The notes beneath the pieces are model-generated. The model did no database searches, was not told the DNA's origin, and saw only the letters and a list, made by a program, of their open reading frames with translations. The translations under genes were made by a program, and so were the position numbers. From Pseudomonadota bacterium (GTDB taxonomy: Bacteria; Pseudomonadota; Gammaproteobacteria; Steroidobacterales; Steroidobacteraceae), in the NCBI GenBank assembly GCA_021850555.1, contig JAJZLX010000792.1, forward strand, positions 1 to 23,469: 23,469 bases of DNA, read 5' to 3'. Shown piece after piece: positions 15,119 to 23,469 of this stretch (its first letter is position 1; every line of letters begins with the position of its first letter).

Positions 15119-16048
15119 ATGGACACCGTAGACGGGTCGGCGCGGGTGCTGTGCGACTGGGGCAGCACCCGGCTGCGCGCGTTTCTCGAGGTCGGGGGCG
15201 TCGTCTCGGATCGGCGGGACGGTCCCGGGGTTGCCGCCTCAGGCGATGAGCCGCCCGCTCGGATTCTGGCCTCCGTGCTGGCGCCCTGGCGGGAGCGCCA
15301 CCGCCTGGATCGAGTGTTTCTCTGCGGCATGGCCGGCTCGCGCAATGGTCTTGCGGAGGTGCCGTACGTGCGTGCGCCTGCCGAGGTGCAGGCGTGGCGG
15401 CGAGGCGCCCGCCGCGCGCTCGCCGGAGATCTCGAGGCGAGCGTCGCCGCCGGGATCGAGACGGAAAATTTCCACGGCGCCCCGGACGTGATGCGCGGAG
15501 AGGAAACCCAGATCTTCGGTGCCCTGAGGCTCGATCGGCAGCTGGCCCGCGGCTGCCGCCTGATCGTGCTGCCCGGCACTCACAGCAAATGGGTCCTGGT
15601 GCGCGAGGCGCACATCGTTCGCTTTCAGACCTGCCTCACGGGAGAGCTGTTCGATCTGCTGTGCCGGCACTCCTCGCTGCTGCGGGCGGGGGCCGGGGCC
15701 GGGCTCGAGGCCGGCGAGGAGGGGTTCGAAGCCGGACTGAGTGCCGCAGCGCGGGGCGAGCTCGTCGCGAGCCTGTTCGAGACCCGCGCGGCGCAACTTG
15801 TCGGCGGTCGGACCTCGGGCTGGGCCCGCGCGTTCCTCTCGGGGCTGCTCATCGGCGCCGAGGTCACCAGCATGGTGCGCGTGCTCGAAGCCGTAGCCGG
15901 CGAGGTCACTGTGATCGGCGAGCCCGCGCTCGCCGCGTTCTATCTTCGTGCCCTCGCTAACCGGGGCATCACCGCGCACGCACTCGATGGTGACCGCTGC
16001 GTGCTCGCAGGATTGCGTGAATTCGCGGTTGCCGATGAGGGGGGCTGA
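15119..16048 (+). CDS. dgoK: 2-dehydro-3-deoxygalactonokinase
   Basis: A 309-residue ASKHA-fold kinase that phosphorylates 2-keto-3-deoxygalactonate at C6 with ATP. The phosphate-1 loop CDWGSTRLRAFL (Asp13), GMAGSRNGLAEVPY, and PGTHSKWV (152-159) are the DgoK signatures. It is the first committed step toward pyruvate and glyceraldehyde 3-phosphate in the De Ley-Doudoroff route. The start at 15119 lies 7 bases after the dehydrogenase stop and has an AGGGCG site. An ATG at 15095 inside the dehydrogenase gene is possible but adds residues not usual for the family. It is followed at once by its pathway partner, the aldolase. Confidence 0.92.
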   Translation: MDTVDGSARVLCDWGSTRLRAFLEVGGVVSDRRDGPGVAASGDEPPARILASVLAPWRERHRLDRVFLCGMAGSRNGLAEVPYVRAPAEVQAWRRGARRALAGDLEASVAAGIETENFHGAPDVMRGEETQIFGALRLDRQLARGCRLIVLPGTHSKWVLVREAHIVRFQTCLTGELFDLLCRHSSLLRAGAGAGLEAGEEGFEAGLSAAARGELVASLFETRAAQLVGGRTSGWARAFLSGLLIGAEVTSMVRVLEAVAGEVTVIGEPALAAFYLRALANRGITAHALDGDRCVLAGLREFAVADEGG

Positions 16049-16049
16049 C

Positions 16050-16691
16050 ATGCGGATCGAGAACATGCTTGGTGGCGGCGCGATGCCGGTGATCGCGATC
16101 CTGCGCGGGGTGAGGCCGGCCGAGGTGCTCGGGATCGGCGAGGCGCTGCTCGCCGCCGGCATTCGCATGATGGAGGTTCCGCTCAACTCTCCCGAGCCAC
16201 TCGCCAGCATCGGGCTCCTGGCGGACGCATTCGGCTCCCAGGCGCTGATCGGCGCCGGCACCGTGCTCGCCGCCGCCGAGGTCGAAAGTGTCGCGGCGGC
16301 TGGCGGGCGGCTCGTCGTCTGCCCCCACACCGACGTCGCGGTCATTGGGCGCGCCGTCGAGCTCGGCTTGGATTGCCTGCCGGGGATCATGTCTCCCACC
16401 GAGGCGTTCACGGCGGTCTTCGCCGGCGCCGCGCACCTGAAGCTGTTCCCGGCGGCGAGCGTGGGGCAGGCGCATCTTAAGTCGCTGCGCGAGGTGTTGC
16501 CCCGCCACAGCCGCATCTGGGCCGTTGGCGGGACCGGGGCGCATGATCTTGCTCTCTGGCTGGCGGCGGGCGCCGCGGGCATCGGAGTGGGCGGTGCGCT
16601 CTACAAAATGGGCGATACGCCGCAACAGGTGCGCGAGCGGGCGATTGCGCTGCGCGCGGCCTGGGCCGGACCGGACCCGACACGGGCCTGA
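16050..16691 (+). CDS. dgoA: 2-dehydro-3-deoxy-6-phosphogalactonate aldolase
   Basis: A 213-residue class I aldolase of the KDPG/KDPGal family. The Schiff-base Lys131 in AHLKLFPA, Glu42 in MEVPLNSPEP and the GAGTVL phosphate loop are clear. MPVIAILRG and VPLNSP match the DgoA branch more closely than Eda. It splits KDPGal into pyruvate and glyceraldehyde 3-phosphate in the cytoplasm. The ATG at 16050 begins one base after the kinase stop, with GAGGGGGG 5 bases before it, so the two genes are tightly coupled. An ATG at 16035 overlapping the kinase gene is less likely. Together with the kinase this defines galactonate-type hexonate use. Confidence 0.92.
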   Translation: MRIENMLGGGAMPVIAILRGVRPAEVLGIGEALLAAGIRMMEVPLNSPEPLASIGLLADAFGSQALIGAGTVLAAAEVESVAAAGGRLVVCPHTDVAVIGRAVELGLDCLPGIMSPTEAFTAVFAGAAHLKLFPAASVGQAHLKSLREVLPRHSRIWAVGGTGAHDLALWLAAGAAGIGVGGALYKMGDTPQQVRERAIALRAAWAGPDPTRA

Positions 16692-16703
16692 GCGGAAAGC
16701 CAC

Positions 16704-18407
<1,704 letters not shown>

Positions 18408-18411
18408 GGCA

Positions 18412-18627
18412 ATGAGACTCGATATCCGCATCCCGATAGGTGCCCTGTTCGCGGTGCTCGGCATGCTGCTTGCGGGCTACGGCCTCGCCGGCGGGCCGGC
18501 GCTCGCTCAGCGCTCGCTCGGCATCGACATCGATTTGTGGTGGGGTCTGGTGATGCTCGCCTTCGGGGCGCTGATGCTGTGGCTCGCGTGGCGCGCGGGC
18601 CGCAAGCCTCCCTGCGGCCCGTCATAG
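18412..18627 (+). CDS. Two-helix membrane microprotein coupled to the symporter
   Basis: A 71-residue protein with two hydrophobic helices (about 7-27 and 42-62) joined by a short polar segment QRSLGIDIDLWWG. It ends in a basic tail RAGRKPP. The ATG lies only 4 bases after the symporter stop, and its GAGG overlaps that stop, so translation is coupled. Two short helices next to a transporter suggest a subunit or stabiliser; I recall similar small proteins after SSS transporters elsewhere but cannot confirm here. It has no catalytic motif. The gene is the last of the plus operon. Confidence 0.72.
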   Translation: MRLDIRIPIGALFAVLGMLLAGYGLAGGPALAQRSLGIDIDLWWGLVMLAFGALMLWLAWRAGRKPPCGPS

Positions 18628-18656
18628 GAGTCGACAGCGAGCCGATCGAGCCGAAG

Positions 18657-18684
18657 CCCCACCGCGCGCGCACAGGCGGTGAGG
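18657..18684. terminator. Hairpin between the two convergent sugar operons
   Basis: CACCGC (18660-18665) pairs with GCGGTG (18676-18681), extended by CC/GG past one mismatch. It lies in the 61-base gap between the tail-to-tail operons and could serve both strands, though there is no T-run on either side. Confidence 0.3.
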
Positions 18685-18688
18685 GCCG

Positions 18689-20500
18689 CTAGTGGTTGTC
18701 GCGCGGAATGCCGAATCGCTCGTCGATCTGACGATACTCGGTGGCTCCTTCGAGGACCATGCCGTCCGACAGTTGCCCGACGAGGTCGCGCTGGATCTGC
18801 TCCCAGGGCGTGTGGGAGGACGGGTAGCGGTAGCCGCCCGCGGCCGCAAGGGCTGCGCGCCGGGCGGCGATCTCCTCCTCGCCGACCAGCATGTCGACTC
18901 TGCGCTTGCGCAGATCGACCCGTACGCGGTCACCGGTCCTCAGCAGCGCCAACCCCCCACCGATCGCCGCCTCGGGCGAGGCGTGCAGGATCGAGGGCGA
19001 GCCGGATGTGCCGGACTGGCGGCCGTCGCCGATGCAGGGCAGGGCGTCGATGCCCTGTTTGATGAGATAGCCGGGCGGGCGCATGTTGACGACCTCCGGC
19101 GCGCCCGGATAGCCGATGGGGCCGGCGCCGCGCATCACCAGCAACGTACGCGCATCGATTCCGAGCGACGGATCATCGATGCGGGCGTGGTAATCCTCCG
19201 GGCCGTCGAAGACCACGGCCCGTCCCTCGAAGGCATCGGGGTCGCCGGGGTCGCTCAGGTAGCGGCGCTTGAAATCCTCCGAGATCACGCTCGCCTTCAT
19301 GATGGCCGAGTCGAACAGGTTGCCGGTCAGAACCAGGAACCCGGCATTGGGCTTGAGCGGCCGGTCGATGGGACGGATGACCTCGGTGTCGAGGATTTCC
19401 CGTGCGCGGCAGTTCTCACCGAGTGTGCGACCGTTGACGGTGAGCGCGTCCTCGCGGATCAGGCCGACCTTCATGAGCTCGTTCACCACCGCGGGCACCC
19501 CGCCGGCGCGATGGTAGTCCTCGCCCAGGTACTGGCCCGCCGGCTGAAGGTTCACCAGCAGCGGCACCCCGTAGCCGTGGGTCTGCCAGTCCTCGAGCGT
19601 CAGCTCCACGCCGAGATGGCGTGCGATCGCCGCCAGGTGAATCGGCGCGTTGGTGGAGCCGCCGATCGCGGAGTTGACTACGATGGCATTGAGGAAAGCA
19701 TCGCGCGTCATGATGGCCGAGGGCCTCAAATCCTCTTGCACCATTTCCACGATGCGCACGCCGGTGTGATAGGCGATCTGGCCGCGCTCGCGATAGGGCG
19801 CGGGGATGGCGCCTGAGCCCGGCAGCTGCATGCCGAGCGCCTCGGCGAGGGAGTTCATGGTGGTCGCCGTGCCCATGGTGTTGCAGTAGCCGGCGGAGGG
19901 CGTCGAGGCGGTGACCCGCTCCAGGAAGCCCGCGTAGTCGATCTCTCCGGCGGCGAGCAGCTGGCGCGCCTTCCACACGATGGTGCCCGAGCCGACGCGC
20001 TCGCCGCGGTACCAGCCGTTCAGCATCGGCCCGACGGACAGCGCGATCGCCGGGATATCGACCGTCGCCGCCGCCATCAGGCAGGCGGGCGTCGTCTTGT
20101 CGCAGCCGATGGTGAGCACGACGGCGTCGATCGGATAGCCGTGCAGCACTTCGACCAGGCCGAGGTAGGCGAGATTGCGGTCGAGGGTTGCCGTCGGGCG
20201 CCGGCCGGTCTCCTGGATGGGGTGGACGGGGAACTCGATCGGCACGCCGCCGGCGGCGCGAATTCCGGCCGCCACGCGCTCGGCGAGCACCAGGTGATGG
20301 CGATTGCAGGGGGACAGGTCCGAGCCGGTCTGGGCAATGCCGATGATGGGCTTGCCGCAGTGCAGCTCCTCGAGCGTGAGGCCGTAGTTAAGATACCGCT
20401 CGAGGTACAGCGCCGTCATGCCCGGGTCGGCCGGGTTGTCGAACCAGGCGCGCGAGCGCAGCCGTCGGGACCGATCGTTTTTTCCGCCGTCTGCGCTCAT
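18689..20500 (-). CDS. IlvD/Edd-family sugar-acid dehydratase (XylD-like)
   Basis: A 603-residue iron-sulfur dehydratase. Cysteines 65 ([10 protein letters not shown]), 133 ([11 protein letters not shown]) and 206 ([11 protein letters not shown]) are in the cluster-ligand positions of the sugar-acid branch, and [13 protein letters not shown] is the C-terminal signature. [17 protein letters not shown] and [20 protein letters not shown] follow Caulobacter xylonate dehydratase XylD closely as I recall it. It removes water from an aldonate to give the 2-keto-3-deoxy acid. Family members act on xylonate, arabonate, galactonate or fuconate; the DgoK/DgoA neighbours favour galactonate, with L-arabonate as a stereochemical match. 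The ATG at 20500 has no strong ribosome site. It is the last gene of the minus operon. Confidence 0.93.
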   Translation of the reverse strand: MSADGGKNDRSRRLRSRAWFDNPADPGMTALYLERYLNYGLTLEELHCGKPIIGIAQTGSDLSPCNRHHLVLAERVAAGIRAAGGVPIEFPVHPIQETGRRPTATLDRNLAYLGLVEVLHGYPIDAVVLTIGCDKTTPACLMAAATVDIPAIALSVGPMLNGWYRGERVGSGTIVWKARQLLAAGEIDYAGFLERVTASTPSAGYCNTMGTATTMNSLAEALGMQLPGSGAIPAPYRERGQIAYHTGVRIVEMVQEDLRPSAIMTRDAFLNAIVVNSAIGGSTNAPIHLAAIARHLGVELTLEDWQTHGYGVPLLVNLQPAGQYLGEDYHRAGGVPAVVNELMKVGLIREDALTVNGRTLGENCRAREILDTEVIRPIDRPLKPNAGFLVLTGNLFDSAIMKASVISEDFKRRYLSDPGDPDAFEGRAVVFDGPEDYHARIDDPSLGIDARTLLVMRGAGPIGYPGAPEVVNMRPPGYLIKQGIDALPCIGDGRQSGTSGSPSILHASPEAAIGGGLALLRTGDRVRVDLRKRRVDMLVGEEEIAARRAALAAAGGYRYPSSHTPWEQIQRDLVGQLSDGMVLEGATEYRQIDERFGIPRDNH

Positions 20501-20527
20501 GGAATGGGAAACCGATATGCGTTCATC

Positions 20528-20564
20528 ATGAGTAATAATAATATGATTAATAATGCATATACAA
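20528..20564 (-). promoter_or_regulatory. Promoter in an AT island before the dehydratase gene
   Basis: On the minus strand TTGTAT (20559-20564), an 18-base spacer and TATTAT (20535-20540) form a fair sigma-70 promoter. Two TAATAAT copies lie 15 bases apart (20533 and 20548), with ATGCAT and ATTAAT nearby. This roughly 45-base AT island in GC-rich sequence suggests an operator and shows that the dehydratase can be transcribed on its own. Confidence 0.45.
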
Positions 20565-20675
20565 CCCGATTGCTCGTATCGCCTGCCGAGGCCGCCTCAG
20601 GGACCGGTATCCGCTTGACGCGTCCGCCTCCAGAATCACGGCAATAATACCGCTACCATGCCAGGCTGCGGGATA

Positions 20676-21830
20676 TCACCGCATGACCGAGAATCGGTAC
20701 ACGATGGTGTTGTGGTAGGTTTTTCCCGGGAGGAGCGTGGCGGAGGGGAAGTTGGGGTGATTGGGGGCATCGGGGAAGTCCTGGGGCTCGAAGACGGCGG
20801 CATCGCCCTGTCGATAGGCGATACCGCCCCTGCCGACGATGGTGCCGTTTAAGAAATTGCCGGAATAGAACTGCAGTCCCGGTGCGGTGGTGTAGATGCT
20901 CAAGACCCTGCCGGAGCGTGGGTCCTTCAGGCGCGCGGCGAAGCGCAGGGTTCCCGGGCGGCCGTTGAGCACGAAATTCATGTCGTAGCCGCGGCCGTAG
21001 AGGATCTGTGGATCGCTGCCCTCATGGATGCGCAGGCCGATGCGGGTGGGCTTGAGGAAATCGAACGGCGTGCCGGCCACGGGGGCGATCTGCCCGGTGG
21101 GGATCTCCGTGGCGTCCATCGGGGTGTAGCGCGAGGCATTGATCTGAAGGAGGTCGTGCGAGACGGAGAAATGCGCCGGATCGCCGGGGGAGAGGTTGAA
21201 GTAGGAATGGCTGCTGAGATTGACGATGGTCGGCTTGTCCGTCGTCGCGCGGTAATCGATGCGCAGCTCCCCGCTGTCGAGCAAGGTGAAGGTGGCCGTC
21301 ACGCGCAGCGTGCCCGGATAGCCTTCCTGGCCATTGGGGCTCACGTAGGAGAGCACGGCCGAGGCGCTCGGGCCGCTGTGGACGGAGTCGATGGTCCAGA
21401 TGCGCTTGTCGAAGCCCTTCTTTCCGCCGTGCAGGCTGTTGCCGCGGTCGTTGATCGAGAGCTGATAGAGATGGCCGTCGAGGGTGAAGCGGCCATGGGC
21501 GATGCGATTGGCGAAGCGGCCGACGGTGGCGCCGAAGTAGTTGCCGTACTTTACGTACGCCTGCGGGTTGGAGAATCCGAGGACGATATCGCCGAGCTTC
21601 CCGTTGCGGTCGGGGGTGTCGATCGACTGGATACGCGCCCCGAGCGTGATGATCCGCACGCGGATGCCGGCGCGGCTGGTGAGCTGCACGGACTGTATGC
21701 GGGTGCCGTTAGCGAGGGTGCCGAACAGGCCGCGGCGCGCCTGCGCGCCCAAGGCCTGTCCGGTTGCGGCCAACAGGGCGGCGCACGCCGCCGCAGCAAG
21801 GAACGATCTTGAGACTGAGTGCTCGGTCAC
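20676..21830 (-). CDS. galM: Exported aldose 1-epimerase (mutarotase)
   Basis: A 384-residue GalM-family enzyme. His134 in NSLHGG, the acid His208 in SSHSYFNL and the base Glu348 in AVFEPQDFPDAPNHP are all present, as is GRFANRI. It interconverts alpha and beta anomers of an aldose such as galactose. A signal peptide (hydrophobic core about 10-28, ending QALGAQ) places it in the periplasm, ahead of the symporter, not in the cytoplasm as in E. coli. The GTG at 21830 is preceded by a GGGGG ribosome site; the upstream frame to 21923 has none. It lies between the AraD1-type gene and the dehydratase on the same strand. Confidence 0.92.
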   Translation of the reverse strand: MTEHSVSRSFLAAAACAALLAATGQALGAQARRGLFGTLANGTRIQSVQLTSRAGIRVRIITLGARIQSIDTPDRNGKLGDIVLGFSNPQAYVKYGNYFGATVGRFANRIAHGRFTLDGHLYQLSINDRGNSLHGGKKGFDKRIWTIDSVHSGPSASAVLSYVSPNGQEGYPGTLRVTATFTLLDSGELRIDYRATTDKPTIVNLSSHSYFNLSPGDPAHFSVSHDLLQINASRYTPMDATEIPTGQIAPVAGTPFDFLKPTRIGLRIHEGSDPQILYGRGYDMNFVLNGRPGTLRFAARLKDPRSGRVLSIYTTAPGLQFYSGNFLNGTIVGRGGIAYRQGDAAVFEPQDFPDAPNHPNFPSATLLPGKTYHNTIVYRFSVMR

Positions 21831-21953
21831 GGCGCCCCCTTTTTTTGGATGGACGGCCCGCGGCTGGCGCGGCCGTGCGGCGTAATACTCGGACAATTTG
21901 GCAGATCCCGGCGGCAAAGGCAAGGTGGCCTGCCGTTGCGCGCGCCGGGGCGG

Positions 21954-22943
21954 CTAGAGCGGCCGCACTTCGAAGGGTTCGGGCGCGCCCCTCGCCAGGC
22001 GGTTGCGCAGCGGCAGGAGAAAGGCGTCGGCGCTGATCTCGAACAGGTCCCCCGGCTCGCAGCGCACCTGCTCGGAGAACGACAGCGTGGCGGTGCCGAA
22101 GAAATGCACGTGCACATCGCCCGGGCGGCGGAAGTTGGCGTACTTGAAATGGTGATGCTCGAGGTTGGAGATCGAGTGGGACATGTTGCTCTGGCCGGTG
22201 AGGAAGGGCTTCTCCCAGAGCAGCCGCTGCCCGCGCAGGATCCGGCTGCTGCCGCGTACGTCCTGCGGCAATGCGCCGAGCAGCTCCGGCCCCAGGGCGG
22301 CCTGGCGCAGCTTCGAGTGGGCGAGCCACAGATAATTCTGCCGCTCCGTGATGTGATCGGAGAACTCATTGGCCAGGCAGAACCCCAGGCGCCGCGGCCG
22401 CCCGGCCGGATCGATCAGGTAGATGCCGGCGATCTCCGGCTCCTCGCCCCCGTCCAGGGCGAAGGCGGGCATCTCGAGCGCACCGCCGGTGCCGACGATG
22501 CTCGATCCGTTGCCTTTGTAGAACCACTCCGGCTGGGAGCCGACGCCCGTGGCCGGCTTGCCGCCCTTGAGGCCATCGAGGAACATCCGCATCGAGTCGG
22601 TCGGCGCATCGGCGGAGGCGGCGAGCGCATGCATCCGGTCGCGGCTTTCCGCCGAGCCCAAGTGCGTGAGGCCCGTACCGGTGAGATACAGATGCGCAGG
22701 GTCCGGATGGTCGATCGGCGGCAACAGGCGCACGCTCGGCCCGGCGCCGTCAATATCAACAGCCTCACGCCCTGCGCGCCTGCCTGCCGCTTCCTCGAGC
22801 GAGGCGCCTTCCGCGAGGGCGGCGCAGGCGAGCTCGTAGACCGATGAGACACCCTCCAGGGGCACGGCGCGCCTCGCCTCATCGAGCATCGCCACGCGGC
22901 GCTTTCCATCCGGCACTTCGATCTGAACCAAACGCAAGGACAT
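21954..22943 (-). CDS. AraD1/GguC-type FAH-fold sugar-acid enzyme
   Basis: A 329-residue member of the fumarylacetoacetase-like fold in the AraD1/GguC (COG3802) group. EEPEIAGIYLID, GFCLANEFSDHITERQNYL, HHHFKYANFRRPGD and HVHFFGTATLSFSE are diagnostic; the glutamates and the Asp of NEFSDH should bind a divalent metal. Members are linked to dehydration of 2-keto-3-deoxy-L-arabonate to alpha-ketoglutarate semialdehyde, or to related sugar-acid chemistry. The ATG at 22943 has AGGAG 5 bases before it; the frame start at 22967 is not used. It follows the regulator gene by 57 bases on the same strand, so it is probably its first structural target. Confidence 0.88.
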   Translation of the reverse strand: MSLRLVQIEVPDGKRRVAMLDEARRAVPLEGVSSVYELACAALAEGASLEEAAGRRAGREAVDIDGAGPSVRLLPPIDHPDPAHLYLTGTGLTHLGSAESRDRMHALAASADAPTDSMRMFLDGLKGGKPATGVGSQPEWFYKGNGSSIVGTGGALEMPAFALDGGEEPEIAGIYLIDPAGRPRRLGFCLANEFSDHITERQNYLWLAHSKLRQAALGPELLGALPQDVRGSSRILRGQRLLWEKPFLTGQSNMSHSISNLEHHHFKYANFRRPGDVHVHFFGTATLSFSEQVRCEPGDLFEISADAFLLPLRNRLARGAPEPFEVRPL

Positions 22944-23000
22944 GGAGGCTCCTGACTCTGTCTGCAAAGGCGGGCCGCTCGGTGCATGAGCGGGTGCGGC

Positions 23001-23469
23001 TCACTTGCGCGAGGCGTGTCTCGCGCGGACACCGGCATCTCCGCGAGCCTTCCGGCCGCGTGTCGTATCCAACAGCGCGAGACGCACGAGCTCGGTCATA
23101 GCCTCTCGCGCCGCCGCCGCATCTCGCGCCGCCACCGCCTCGTATACCCGCTCGTGGTCCGGGAGAGGGTCGCGGGGCAGCGGCTGCTTGCGCTGCTTGA
23201 AGATGGTCGTCCAGGTGACGGCGGCGGCGACGCCGCTCACCAAGGAGACCAGAAAGGGGTTGCCGGAAGCCTCGAGCAGCGTCGAGTGGAACTCGCAGTC
23301 CGCCTGTTGGCCCGCCTCGATCGCGAGCGAGCTCTCCGCCATGCGATCGAGCGAGCGGCGCAGTGCCTGCAGCTGCTCACCGCTGCGCCGCTCGGCTGCG
23401 AGCGCCGCGGCGGCCGGCTCGACGATGGTGCGCAGCTCGAACAGCCCTCTCAGCAGCCGCTCCTCGGGA
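23001..23469 (-). CDS. GntR-family regulator, FCD domain (5' end outside window)
   Basis: Partial gene: the frame stays open to the right edge, so the N-terminal winged helix is missing. What is seen is the FCD ligand-binding domain: LFELRTIVEPAAAALAAERR, then DCEFHSTLLEASGNPF and PDHERVYEAVAARDAAAARE. The D...H and DH motifs fit two of the usual metal contacts. The third histidine, normally in AM..H, is Leu here (AMTELV). FadR-type FCD regulators such as DgoR commonly repress sugar-acid operons until a sugar-acid intermediate binds. Its place at the head of the minus operon fits control of both sugar operons and perhaps of itself. Confidence 0.85.
   Translation of the reverse strand, partial: PEERLLRGLFELRTIVEPAAAALAAERRSGEQLQALRRSLDRMAESSLAIEAGQQADCEFHSTLLEASGNPFLVSLVSGVAAAVTWTTIFKQRKQPLPRDPLPDHERVYEAVAARDAAAAREAMTELVRLALLDTTRGRKARGDAGVRARHASRK

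Noticed and set aside
21819..22847. A 342-codon plus-strand open frame
   Set aside because: It is the shadow of the AraD1-type gene, with no recognisable domain.

Overview
The window is GC-rich bacterial chromosome with dense genes, several GTG or TTG starts, and no rRNA, tRNA, CRISPR array or recognisable insertion sequence. A MltD-like transglycosylase, lipoprotein and Tat/Sec-type signal peptides point to a Gram-negative cell. A dipeptidyl-peptidase IV and Caulobacter-type XylB/XylD-like sugar enzymes fit a heterotrophic proteobacterium, possibly a gammaproteobacterium near Xanthomonadales/Nevskiales. That placement is inference only.

Left part (1-9.3 kb) is a set of unlinked small units. 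In order: a tiny lipoprotein, an exported HNH-like protein, a flavin reductase followed by an isochorismatase-fold hydrolase lacking the family cysteine, a large exported lytic transglycosylase fused to a DUF6515-like domain, a sensorless AraC-type regulator beside a small secreted protein, a MarR regulator with a palindromic operator inside its own promoter, and an exported prolyl-oligopeptidase-family peptidase. Two stretches (about 1031-1356 and 6100-6452, minus strand) look like decayed coding sequence.

Middle part (9.6-13.3 kb) holds a histone-deacetylase-family amidohydrolase, an NAD-type aldehyde dehydrogenase and a UDP-glucuronate 4-epimerase.

Right part (13.45-23.47 kb) is a complete oxidative sugar-catabolism locus built as two operons that meet tail to tail. 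The plus operon encodes an SMP-30 lactonase, a XylB-like sugar dehydrogenase, 2-keto-3-deoxygalactonokinase, the matching aldolase, a sodium:solute symporter and a two-helix membrane microprotein. The minus operon encodes a GntR/FCD regulator (cut by the window edge), an AraD1/GguC-type FAH-fold enzyme, an exported mutarotase and an IlvD/Edd sugar-acid dehydratase. Read together: sugar anomers are interconverted in the periplasm, taken up with sodium, oxidised to the lactone, opened to the aldonate, and dehydrated to a 2-keto-3-deoxy acid. From there hexonates can go through kinase and aldolase, and pentonates can go through the AraD1-type dehydratase. D-galactose and L-arabinose share stereochemistry at C2-C4, so they are the most economical pair of substrates for such a forked pathway. 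This pairing is inference.
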